Source: Adlercreutzia hattorii (GTDB lineage Bacteria; Actinomycetota; Coriobacteriia; Coriobacteriales; Eggerthellaceae). From it: 64,000 nt of DNA. The stretch covers positions 915,001 through 979,000 of the forward strand of contig NZ_AP022829.1 in assembly GCF_011405655.1 (NCBI RefSeq), read 5' to 3'. The notes under the pieces are model-generated. The model saw only the letters and a program-made list of their open reading frames with translations. It was not told the DNA's origin and ran no database searches. The position numbers and the translations under genes were made by a program. Positions 8,526 to 16,129 of this stretch are shown in pieces (position 1 is the stretch's first letter; each line of letters opens with the position of its first letter).

Positions 8526-8959
8526 CTGCATCACCTCCCTCCCGTTATCTAGAATTGGTGTTAGGGGAGATGTATGCAGAGAGCCCCAGCTCCCCGCTTA
8601 ATTCATAATAATACAAACAAATATTCTATAATCAAGACTTGACTTTGCAAAATGGTGCAATTTTCTGCCATGAAAATGGTTTGCATGAAATGATCTCTGA
8701 TCCGGTGTTTTGAATCAAGGACAAATTTTGTCATAGATTGTCCTACATTTTCTCTTGACAACATATGACAAAGTATGACAGACTGGCAGCATCAGAATCC
8801 GGCCGATTCTAAAGACATGTACGGTATCCCATCAAACTGTTGCGCGATTACCGGGTTCGCCCATGGGGGATGGGAAAGAGGAGGAAAGCGCAAGACGATT
8901 CTGCGGATCAGCTCTCTGTCTGAATTGCGCGTTCCTCTCACTCGAAAGAGGAGGAGAGA
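8526..8959. promoter_or_regulatory. AT-rich regulatory region before the molybdoenzyme operon
   Basis: No large gene is visible. From 8600 to 8790 the DNA is far richer in A/T than the rest of the window. It holds a perfect palindrome GACAAATTTTGTC (8720-8732) and an inverted pair TGTCATAGATTGTC (8729-8742) / GACAAAGTATGACA (8767-8780) with 12 of 14 bases matching. TGACA also recurs as a direct repeat at 8756, 8766 and 8776, roughly one helical turn apart. A TTGACA box lies at 8755-8760, but no convincing -10 sits 16-18 bases on. A small hairpin AGAATC/GATTCT is at 8794-8810. The last ~100 bases are leader to the gene at 8960. Confidence 0.5.
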
Positions 8960-11413
8960 ATGTCTGGAAGCGAAAAGCGTTCCAATCTCACTCGCAGAGG
9001 TCTCCTGAAGGCTACTGGGGCGACTGTGGGAGCGGCGGCGCTTATCGGCGGCGGTGTCTTACGGGCGCTTGGTCCTGATGAGGGGGCTTTTGCCGAGGAG
9101 CCTGAGGACCAAACAAAATGTCGTGTAGGCTGCTGCTGGACCTGTGTTTACTGTCAATATGAAGCACACGTTAGAGATGGAAAGATTGTAAAGCTTTCTC
9201 CGATTGAGGGCGGAAGCCCTCGGGGTTCTCGTATGTGCCTTCGAGGTCGTTCAAGGATGCGTGCTGTTTACAACCCCAATCGAATTCTTTATCCGATGAA
9301 GCGAGCTGGCGAGCGAGGGGAAGGCAATTGGGAACGAATCAGTTGGGATGAGGCAATATCTACTATTGCGTCAAAATGGAAATCGTATAGGGAGGAATTC
9401 GGTCCACGCTCTATTGCATACTATTGGGGTTCTGGGAATTGCGCCGCGCTTGGTTCGGGCAACTTTGGAGGTCTTTTAGGACGGCTTGCAAATGTTCTCG
9501 AGATGACCATGGTGGATTACTGCACAGATATGGCCCTTGGATATGGCATGGCGCGGGTTGCGGGGGACGGGATGTTCCGAAATGGAGCCTCGCTCATAGG
9601 CAATGCCGATAAAGTTGTCATGTGGGGGTGCAACTTTGTCGATGCTTGGTGGCAGCATTGGTGGCCCCTTGCTGATGCAATGGAAAAGGGAAGTACGAGG
9701 CTTATCGTAGTTGACCCCAACTACTCCACCACTGCGTCTAAGGCGAATATGTGGGTGTCTAATCGTCCCGGTTCGGACCCCGCTCTGCTCCTTGGGATAA
9801 TGAATTACATCGTCGAAAACGATTTGCACAATAAGGAGTTTTTGCTAAATCATTCGAATGCATCTTTTTTGATACGTCAGGATACAAAAAAAATCCTTCG
9901 TGCAAGCGACCTCGGCATTCTTTCTAAGGAGAAAGGAGACTCCTCTGTCGAAAATGTGTCGGAAATCCTCGATTCTCCTATTGTCTGGGATGAGCAATCG
10001 CAGACAACAGTTGCCTATGATGCCGCTGTCAGCCCGGCTCTCTCCGGAGAGAGGCTGGTGCATGGGATACCAGTGAAAACAGCCTTCGACATGCTTTGCG
10101 ATGAGCTCGGAAAGTACTCGCTTGAAAGAACCTCGGAACTGACTGAAGTTTCAGTTGACGATATCCGAAAGCTCGCAATCGAGGAATCCGAAGGAGAGAT
10201 CTGGAACATCGCAGGATATGCAAGTCAGGCTTACGATAATGGTGCCGAGTTCGGGCAGGCGCTTGCTACGCTGGCTATTTTGACGGGCACGGTAGGGCGT
10301 GCTGGCTCTTGTGTTGGAGGTTCTTGGTACTCTTTCAACACTAATCCTGCGTTCATGGCTCCGACAGGCACGTTTGTTAATACTGTTCCCGTTCTTTCTA
10401 TGACTGACATTATGGACTCCGGGCAATATGCTGGGGAAGACTACCCGATCAAGTCTCTATTTGTAGCTGCTGCGAATCCTATGTCGAGCGGTGGAAGCTC
10501 AAATGAGATATTGGAATGGTGGAATAAGATTGACTTTATCGTTGTGTCTGATCTGCAATATAGCGATAGTGTGAAATATGCCGATATAGTGTTGCCTTGT
10601 GCGCATGCGCTTGAAGTCGAGGATGTGCTAAAGGGTAGTTATTATCCGTATGTTGGAATAACCGAAAAGGCGGTCGAGTCGCCTGCAGAGGCAAAAAGCG
10701 ATTCTGATATTGCCCGGTTAATATCGGTCGAAATGGGCGTTGGAGAGTATTTTGAAAAGACCGATGAAGAGTACTTGAGGGAATTGGTTGACGAGTCCGA
10801 GCTCGGTCTTGAACGGGGCATCACTCTCGATAGGCTTCGGGTTGAAAAAGATATCTGTTACGACGAAACAGATATCAAATTCTATGGCGGAGTATTTCCA
10901 ACAGAAACGGGCAGGGCAAATATCTATTGCGAAACGGTTGTGCCGCGTATCGATTGGGGTCAAGAGCTCGATCCTGATTTTGGACATGTTCCAACGTTCT
11001 CTCTCCCCAACGAAGCGTGGCCCAGGGGTGAGGTCGCGAAAAAATATCCTTTTACTTTGATGTCGCACCGGCTACGAACACGCTGGCACACTGGCGAGTT
11101 CGAAAATGAATGGATGCGTGAGATCGCGCCCGAGCCCATTGTGAAGATTAATCCATCAGATGCAATAGCCCGCAGCATTGAAGACAATTCTTATGTCGAG
11201 CTGTTCAACGAACGAGGACATGCCGTCGTTCGTGCGATTTACGCAGACGATATTCGTCCAGGGGTGCTGATTTACCCGAAAGGCTGGCAGCAGTGTGAAT
11301 TCAAGGAAGGCGGGTTCTCGGAAATGACCTCAGCTCATTGCAATCCGTTTACCGTAAACACATCGTTTATGGATGTGGCGGCAGACATTCGACCGTGGGG
11401 GCAGGGAGAGTAA
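8960..11413 (+). CDS. Tat-exported molybdopterin oxidoreductase, catalytic subunit
   Basis: This is the catalytic subunit of a DMSO-reductase-superfamily enzyme (817 residues), exported folded with Mo-bisMGD. A twin-arginine signal (NLTRRGLLKATG, residues 9-20) precedes a hydrophobic stretch and an AFA-type cleavage region. A [4Fe-4S] motif follows (Cys54, Cys58/59, Cys62/65, Cys93 in MCLRG), then the molybdopterin and C-terminal dinucleotide-binding domains. GAGGAGAG precedes the ATG. It heads an operon with a ferredoxin-type and an NrfD-type subunit. GC is about 44% in the stretch 10441-10560, against about 67% in the NrfD gene, suggesting recent transfer. The substrate cannot be read from sequence. 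Confidence 0.93.
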   Translation: MSGSEKRSNLTRRGLLKATGATVGAAALIGGGVLRALGPDEGAFAEEPEDQTKCRVGCCWTCVYCQYEAHVRDGKIVKLSPIEGGSPRGSRMCLRGRSRMRAVYNPNRILYPMKRAGERGEGNWERISWDEAISTIASKWKSYREEFGPRSIAYYWGSGNCAALGSGNFGGLLGRLANVLEMTMVDYCTDMALGYGMARVAGDGMFRNGASLIGNADKVVMWGCNFVDAWWQHWWPLADAMEKGSTRLIVVDPNYSTTASKANMWVSNRPGSDPALLLGIMNYIVENDLHNKEFLLNHSNASFLIRQDTKKILRASDLGILSKEKGDSSVENVSEILDSPIVWDEQSQTTVAYDAAVSPALSGERLVHGIPVKTAFDMLCDELGKYSLERTSELTEVSVDDIRKLAIEESEGEIWNIAGYASQAYDNGAEFGQALATLAILTGTVGRAGSCVGGSWYSFNTNPAFMAPTGTFVNTVPVLSMTDIMDSGQYAGEDYPIKSLFVAAANPMSSGGSSNEILEWWNKIDFIVVSDLQYSDSVKYADIVLPCAHALEVEDVLKGSYYPYVGITEKAVESPAEAKSDSDIARLISVEMGVGEYFEKTDEEYLRELVDESELGLERGITLDRLRVEKDICYDETDIKFYGGVFPTETGRANIYCETVVPRIDWGQELDPDFGHVPTFSLPNEAWPRGEVAKKYPFTLMSHRLRTRWHTGEFENEWMREIAPEPIVKINPSDAIARSIEDNSYVELFNERGHAVVRAIYADDIRPGVLIYPKGWQQCEFKEGGFSEMTSAHCNPFTVNTSFMDVAADIRPWGQGE

Positions 11414-11415
11414 AA

Positions 11416-12045
11416 ATGAGTGGATCGAGATACGGCTTTGCCATAGATACAATAAGGTGCGTCGGGTGCCATACCTGTTCTATAGCATGCAAAATTGAGA
11501 ATAATTTACCAGACGATGTGATCTGGAACCGCGTTTTGACAAATGGTGGCGCCTCCATGGATACAGCGAGTGGAACGTTTCCTAATCTCAGCAAGGAGTA
11601 TGTAACCGTTGCGTGTCAACATTGCGAGAATCCTGCATGTGTGAAGGTCTGCCCTGTCGGTGCAACGTTTAAAGATCCGGATACCGGTGCGGTAAGGCAA
11701 GATTATGATAAATGCATTGGATGTCGTATGTGCATAGCTGCTTGTCCTTATACGGGGGTTCGTTCTTTCAATTGGGATGAGCCGACTCATTCAATAGGAT
11801 TTGCCGTTGGAGACACAGATGCGCCTGAACACCAGAAGCATACGGTGGAAAAATGCACAATGTGCTGGCATAGGCTTGCCCGTGGAGAAGAGCCGACTTG
11901 CGTAGAGGCATGCTTGGCAAAGGCTAGGCATTGGGGCGATTTGGACGATCCGAATTCGGAAATTTCCAAGCTTATAGCTTCGCGCGAGTACAAGCAGCTG
12001 CTTCCTGAAGAGGGAACGAAGCCGTCGGTGTATTACCTGGTGTAG
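11416..12045 (+). CDS. Four-cluster ferredoxin-type electron-transfer subunit (DmsB/NrfC-like)
   Basis: This subunit passes electrons between the membrane NrfD subunit and the molybdenum subunit. The 209-residue protein has four Cys groups: CVGCHTCSIAC (residues 15-25), CQHCENPACVKVCP, CIGCRMCIAACPY and CTMCW...CVEAC, enough for four [4Fe-4S] clusters. It has no signal peptide, so it would be co-exported with the Tat-tagged catalytic subunit. The ATG at 11416, two bases after the catalytic-subunit stop and with GGGAGAG upstream, is preferred to upstream in-frame starts inside that gene. Codon use is as AT-rich as in the preceding gene. Confidence 0.93.
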   Translation: MSGSRYGFAIDTIRCVGCHTCSIACKIENNLPDDVIWNRVLTNGGASMDTASGTFPNLSKEYVTVACQHCENPACVKVCPVGATFKDPDTGAVRQDYDKCIGCRMCIAACPYTGVRSFNWDEPTHSIGFAVGDTDAPEHQKHTVEKCTMCWHRLARGEEPTCVEACLAKARHWGDLDDPNSEISKLIASREYKQLLPEEGTKPSVYYLV

Positions 12046-12071
12046 GGCGCTTTCCCTCGTCATGCGATATC

Positions 12072-12099
12072 GCGGGCGGGGCGTGGTTGCGCCGCCCGC
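12072..12099 (+). other. GC-rich hairpin between iron-sulfur and NrfD subunit genes
   Basis: An 8-base stem, GCGGGCGG (12072-12079) and CCGCCCGC (12092-12099), lies between the two genes, with no T-run after it. It may tune expression of the third gene or stabilise mRNA, rather than terminate. It also marks where base composition switches from AT-richer to GC-rich. Confidence 0.45.
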
Positions 12100-12118
12100 C
12101 TACTTCTAGGAGATTCTC

Positions 12119-13408
12119 ATGTCTGATTTCTCTACTGGGGCCATCGTCGATGATGACCTCGACCTTAGTGCGGCCAAGGGCCGCTCAAAAAGCCATGAGG
12201 CGGTCGCTGCTAAGACGGCCGCATGGGGCGGCAAGGGGCTGAACGCCGCCATCGGCGTCTCGGCCGTCATCATGGTTGCCGGCATCGTGCTGTGGGGTGT
12301 GCAGCTCTCGGGCGGCATGGTGCAGACCGGCATGCGCAATCTGAGCTCGTGGGGCCTCTACATCACGTCGTTCATGTTCTTCGTGGGCCTGTCGGCCGGC
12401 GGCCTCATCATCTCGTCGGTGCCCAAGGCCTTTGGCATCGCGGGCTTCGGCGGCATCTCCAAGGTGGCCGTCATGAGCTCCATCGCCTGCACCGTGGCCG
12501 CCATCGGCATGGTGGTGGTAGACCTCGGCCAGCCGGCGCGCCTGTGGGAGCTGTTCGCCTACTCCAACCTAGGCAGCCCGCTCATGTGGGACATCGTGGT
12601 GCTCGGAACCTACCTCATCCTGTCCTGCGTGTACCTGTGGGCCCAGGTGCGGGCCGACGCGGGCAAGGTGTCCCACACCGCCCTGCGCGTGATCTCGATC
12701 GTGGCGCTCGTCACCGCCGTGCTCGTGCACTCGGTGACCGCCTGGATCTTCGGGCTTCAGCAAGGCCGCGAGATGTGGCACACGGCCCTGCTCGCCCCCT
12801 GGTTCGTGTCCTCGGCGCTTGTGTGCGGCACGGCGCTCGTGATGGTGGTCGCCATCGCGCTGCGCCGCGCGGGATACCTCTCGCTCGACCAGGCCTACCT
12901 GGTGAAGCTCGCCAAGCTGCTCGGCGCCTTCGTCGTGGTGGACCTGTACTTCTTCGGCTGCGACCTGCTCACCGAGGCGTTCCCCGGCGGCTCGGGCGCG
13001 GAGGTGGTCGCCATGCTGACGGCCGGCCCGCTCGTCCCTTACTTCTGGACGGAGGTCGTCGGCTGCGCCCTCTGCGCCGTCATTTGCTTCACGCCGGCGC
13101 TGCGCACCAACGCCCTGCTGGTCGCCGGCTCGCTGCTCGCGATCCTCGGCATCTTCTGCAAGCGCGTGCAGCTGCTCGTCGGCGGCTTCCAGATCGCCAA
13201 CCTGGACTACGCCGGCCCGCTAACCCCCATGCAGCACACGGCGTGGGATTCCGGCCTCTCCGGCATCTACGGCGGCATGGTCTACTGGCCGACGCCGCTG
13301 GAGCTCGGCGTGACCCTCGGCGTCGTGGCCCTGGGCGTGCTGGTGTTCCTGCTGGGCATTAAGCTCCTGCCCCTTCGCCCGAAAGACGACGAGGCGCCTT
13401 CCGAGTAA
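12119..13408 (+). CDS. NrfD-family quinol-interacting membrane subunit
   Basis: This is the membrane anchor and quinol-oxidising subunit of the molybdoenzyme complex. The 429 residues contain a ~40-residue cytoplasmic lead, then about nine or ten helices. NrfD features include FFVGLSAGGLI, DLGQPARLWELF and WDIVVLGTY. TAGGAG precedes the ATG at 12119. Unlike the two genes before it, base composition here is strongly GC-rich and typical of the window. The operon therefore looks like a join of an acquired AB pair to a resident NrfD gene (inference). Confidence 0.9.
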   Translation: MSDFSTGAIVDDDLDLSAAKGRSKSHEAVAAKTAAWGGKGLNAAIGVSAVIMVAGIVLWGVQLSGGMVQTGMRNLSSWGLYITSFMFFVGLSAGGLIISSVPKAFGIAGFGGISKVAVMSSIACTVAAIGMVVVDLGQPARLWELFAYSNLGSPLMWDIVVLGTYLILSCVYLWAQVRADAGKVSHTALRVISIVALVTAVLVHSVTAWIFGLQQGREMWHTALLAPWFVSSALVCGTALVMVVAIALRRAGYLSLDQAYLVKLAKLLGAFVVVDLYFFGCDLLTEAFPGGSGAEVVAMLTAGPLVPYFWTEVVGCALCAVICFTPALRTNALLVAGSLLAILGIFCKRVQLLVGGFQIANLDYAGPLTPMQHTAWDSGLSGIYGGMVYWPTPLELGVTLGVVALGVLVFLLGIKLLPLRPKDDEAPSE

Positions 13409-13428
13409 CCGTCCCTCTTATGTGCAGG

Positions 13429-13454
13429 CCCGCGCCGCCCCTTCCCGGCGCGGG
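13429..13454 (+). terminator. Possible terminator after the molybdoenzyme operon
   Basis: A 9-base perfect stem, CCCGCGCCG (13429-13437) and CGGCGCGGG (13446-13454), follows the NrfD stop by 20 bases. It is followed by TCCCTTTGG rather than a clean T-run, so termination efficiency is uncertain. Confidence 0.5.
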
Positions 13455-13553
13455 TCCCTTTGGTGAGATAGACGTGGCGCATTCGCGAGTGTGGTTTCGG
13501 AGGGGATGCTCCACAAAGGAAGTCTCAGAAAATAAAAGTGAAGCGTGGGAGCG

Positions 13554-13696
13554 AAATTTTCGAGTTGTTAGGTGTCGTTGCACGCGCCATTGGCCGTATC
13601 GGTTGGGAGAAAACTCTACGACCTGGGGTTTTGCTTCCGCGCTTTCCCTGTGGGCTCTCCGAGCGCGCAAGCAAACCCCTAACAACTCGAAAATCT
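13554..13696. repeat. Inverted-repeat element 1 (REPIN/MITE-like)
   Basis: A 17-base perfect terminal inverted repeat, ATTTTCGAGTTGTTAGG (13556-13572) and its complement (13678-13694), bounds a ~140-bp noncoding segment between the NrfD gene and the haem protein gene. The arm core TTTCGAGTTGTTAG recurs in element 2 at 32.9 kb. No target-site duplication is evident. It accounts for most of the 343-bp gap 13409-13751. Confidence 0.75.
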
Positions 13697-13751
13697 TGGT
13701 CCAATAATGGCTTGAAAATTGTCTGGCTCAGCGAAAGGGAGGAGATTCGCA

Positions 13752-14153
13752 ATGCTGAAGAAGTTGGTCGCCACCGCTGTCTTGGCGGCGCTCGTGGGCG
13801 CGGTGGCGATGGTCGGCTTTGCGGCTGCGCCCTCGACGGCTATCCAGCCCATCGCCGCTGATTCGCCGTGTCCGGCCGCGGGGTGCGCGTCGGACGCGTG
13901 CCATGGGTTCGAGGCGGTGCCCGAGCCCGACGGGGCTCACGAGATGGTGTGCCCCGAGGCCGGTTGCGCGTCGACGGAGTGCCATGGGTGGGGCTCGCTG
14001 ATCGAGCGCTACCATCAGGCCTCCGACATGTCGTTGAACGTGTGGATACTTATGCCGGTGGCCCTCGTGCTGGGGCTGTGGCTGCTCGTGCGCCGCATGG
14101 GCCGCGGCGCTCGTAGGACTGCCGGCGAAGAGGAGGCCTGCTATGAAGCGTAG
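13752..14153 (+). CDS. Small exported protein with two CX4CH motifs, membrane-anchored
   Basis: The 133-residue product has a signal peptide (residues 1-26), a short exported domain and one C-terminal membrane helix (about 96-114) with a basic cytoplasmic tail. The exported part carries a duplicated unit CPxAGCASxxCHG, giving Cys45-x4-Cys50-His51 and Cys72-x4-Cys77-His78. CX4CH is a known but rare c-type haem attachment motif (for example in tetrahaem cytochromes c3), so a dihaem mini-cytochrome is plausible; a metal-binding protein is the alternative. ATG 13752 follows AGGGAGGAG. It overlaps the next gene by 11 bases, so the two are probably one unit. Confidence 0.65.
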   Translation: MLKKLVATAVLAALVGAVAMVGFAAAPSTAIQPIAADSPCPAAGCASDACHGFEAVPEPDGAHEMVCPEAGCASTECHGWGSLIERYHQASDMSLNVWILMPVALVLGLWLLVRRMGRGARRTAGEEEACYEA

Positions 14154-14583
14154 CCATGCGCTGTTCGACATCGCCGTGCTCGCCGTGTACCTGCTGGCGG
14201 CCAACCCGGCCCTCACGGGCATCCCGCTGCACGAGTTCCTTGGGCTCGGCGCCTTCATCATGGTCGCGGCCCATGTGGTCGAGAGCGGGGAAGGTCTGGG
14301 CGGCCGCGGGCGCGTGGGCCAGCTCGTTCTGAACGCCGTGCTGCTCCTGGCGCTTGCTGTGTGCGTCGTGTCCGGCGTCATGGTGTCGGGGACGGTGCTG
14401 CCCTCCCTGGGGCTGTACGCCTCGGGCTACCACTTTTGGGATCCGCTTCACGCGGTGGCGGCCAAGGTGCTCTTGGCGGCCCTGCTCGTGCATCTGGTCG
14501 TGCGCGCTCCCGCCGCGCTGGCGGTTCTACGGCAACGCAGGGGTCTTCGCGCTGCGGAAAGCGATTGCCTGATGGGCCGCTGA
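14143..14583 (+). CDS. Cytochrome b-like membrane protein (DUF4405-like)
   Basis: The 146-residue protein has four predicted membrane helices. His30 and His44, and His103 and His117, are each 14 residues apart, the spacing of bis-histidine haem b ligands facing each other across one helix face; His97 is an extra candidate. This matches the DUF4405/small cytochrome b style. The start overlaps the preceding CX4CH protein gene by 11 bases. Together they could form a minimal quinol-to-periplasm electron conduit (inference). The C terminus is basic and cytoplasmic. Confidence 0.7.
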   Translation: MKRSHALFDIAVLAVYLLAANPALTGIPLHEFLGLGAFIMVAAHVVESGEGLGGRGRVGQLVLNAVLLLALAVCVVSGVMVSGTVLPSLGLYASGYHFWDPLHAVAAKVLLAALLVHLVVRAPAALAVLRQRRGLRAAESDCLMGR

Positions 14584-14688
14584 TCCAAGTTAGTCTTCCA
14601 CCCCGCTTTTCTTCGCTATACTGTGCCGCAGAGAAATCGACGGCGTGTTTGCGATAGGCGATGCCGGACGGCGGAAAGGAGCGGGACT

Positions 14689-15198
14689 GTGGCTTTTGGA
14701 AAAGAAGAGGTGTGCGCGTATCTGGACAGTCGCGGGGTTGTCTACGATCGAGTCGATCACGAGGCGGTCTTCACCATGGAGGCGATGGACGCGCTCTCAT
14801 TGCCCTTCGCCAATGTGGTGGTGAAGAACCTCTTTTTGCGCGACGACAAGAAGCGCAACTACTATCTGGTCGTCATGCCCGAGGATAAGCCGGCGAATCT
14901 GAAGGCTTTGCGGGCGGCTCTCGGAGCGCGGCCCTTGCGTTTTGCCTCGGAAGAGGACTTGCAGGGAATTCTCGGTCTGCGCGGTGGGGCGGTCTCTCCT
15001 TTCGGCGTGCTGAACGATACGGAAGGGAAAGTGCAGGTGGTGTTGGATGCGGCTTTGCGCGATTGGCCGGCCGTGGGCGTGCATCCCAACGACAACACGG
15101 CCACGCTGCGCGTTCCTCTGTCCGACTTGCTGGCGCTGTTCGAAGATCGCGCCGTGCCCTATCGGTTCGTCGCCACAAGCGAGGCTTCTGCGCAGTAG
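14689..15198 (+). CDS. YbaK/ProX-like aminoacyl-tRNA deacylase
   Basis: This resembles free-standing homologues of the prolyl-tRNA synthetase editing domain (ProX/PrdX), which hydrolyse mischarged Ala- or Cys-tRNA(Pro). The 169-residue product includes VVKNLFLRDDKKRNYYLVVMP, with the conserved substrate-binding lysine of the KNLFL segment, and GGAVSPFGVLND, both typical. The GTG at 14689 with AAGGAG upstream starts at the domain; the longer frame back to 14623 adds an Arg-rich, unlike segment. It stands alone between the cytochrome b gene and the chaperone gene. Confidence 0.87.
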   Translation: MAFGKEEVCAYLDSRGVVYDRVDHEAVFTMEAMDALSLPFANVVVKNLFLRDDKKRNYYLVVMPEDKPANLKALRAALGARPLRFASEEDLQGILGLRGGAVSPFGVLNDTEGKVQVVLDAALRDWPAVGVHPNDNTATLRVPLSDLLALFEDRAVPYRFVATSEASAQ

Positions 15199-15313
15199 GG
15201 CGCTCGGCGTCAGCCATGGAGTTGCGACGCTGGTCGCGAAGCTACGCCGACAACGGGGCCGCACAATGCTATGCTTCTCGTTGATAAAACCCATCCGCAA
15301 AGGAGGAACTTCC

Positions 15314-16105
15314 ATGACCGTATCCGCAAACATTTGGCAGGCGCGCGCGGCGATGTGCGAGCTGTTGGCGCTGTCGTTCCGCTACCCGGAGGACAAGGTG
15401 CTCGCCGAGGCCATCGCCTCGGGGGAGTGGGGCGAGGCCGCCGACGAGATCGCCGGCGCGCTCGGGATCGACTGGACGGCCGCCGCGGCCCCCGGTGCCG
15501 CTGAGGCCGCTGCGCTGCCCGATCCGGACGACATCCAGAAGGAGCTGCGCCCCGAGGCTACGCGCCTGTTCGTGGGCGCTCCCGAGGCGGCGTGCAGCCC
15601 GTACGAGGGCGTGTGGCGTGCGAAGGCCGAGGGCGTGCAGCCGCTGCTGTTCGTGAACCCGCACTCCATGGCTGTGGAGCGCTTCTGCAAGGCCTGCGGA
15701 TTGGGCCGTCCCGAGGGCACCAACGAGCCCTTGGACGCCGTGTGGACCGAGCTGGAGCTTCTGGAGTACCTGGCCCTGCGCGCGGCGGCCGACGCCATGG
15801 ACGCAGCGGCCGAGGCCGATGTGGAAGCTGGCGGCGACGGCGCGCCTACCGAAGAGCAGGCCGCGCAGTACAAGGAGGTCGGCGACGAGATTGACGAATT
15901 CGACGCGGAGGACGACGGTCCCGAGCCCGGCGACGTGGTGGCCTCGGCCGATTTGCCCGGCGGCTCTCCGGAGGCGGCCTGGGACGAGTTCATGGCCGAG
16001 CACGCGAAGGTGTGGATGCCCCAGTTCGCCGAGGCCTGCGAGAAGGATTCCCGCGTGCCGTTCTACAAGCAGGCCGCCAGCCTGCTTGGCGCCTTCATCA
16101 AGTAG
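15314..16105 (+). CDS. TorD/DmsD-family molybdoenzyme maturation chaperone
   Basis: TorD-type proteins bind Tat signal peptides of molybdoenzymes and hold them until cofactor insertion. The 263-residue, all-helical product has the family core LFVGAPEAACSPYEGVW and a C-terminal helix region; a ~60-residue acidic Glu/Asp/Ala-rich insertion (about 165-225) separates the two halves and is unusual. AAGGAGG precedes the ATG at 15314. It is not next to the oxidoreductase genes it might serve (nearest at 8960), so its client is uncertain. Confidence 0.85.
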   Translation: MTVSANIWQARAAMCELLALSFRYPEDKVLAEAIASGEWGEAADEIAGALGIDWTAAAAPGAAEAAALPDPDDIQKELRPEATRLFVGAPEAACSPYEGVWRAKAEGVQPLLFVNPHSMAVERFCKACGLGRPEGTNEPLDAVWTELELLEYLALRAAADAMDAAAEADVEAGGDGAPTEEQAAQYKEVGDEIDEFDAEDDGPEPGDVVASADLPGGSPEAAWDEFMAEHAKVWMPQFAEACEKDSRVPFYKQAASLLGAFIK

Positions 16106-16129
16106 CGTCAGCGCGGTTGCGCGCGTCGG

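Noticed and set aside
8960-11413. Naming the enzyme as DMSO, TMAO, nitrate or arsenate reductase
   Set aside because: Fold and clusters are clear but substrate-defining residues cannot be read reliably by eye, so no substrate or gene symbol is assigned.
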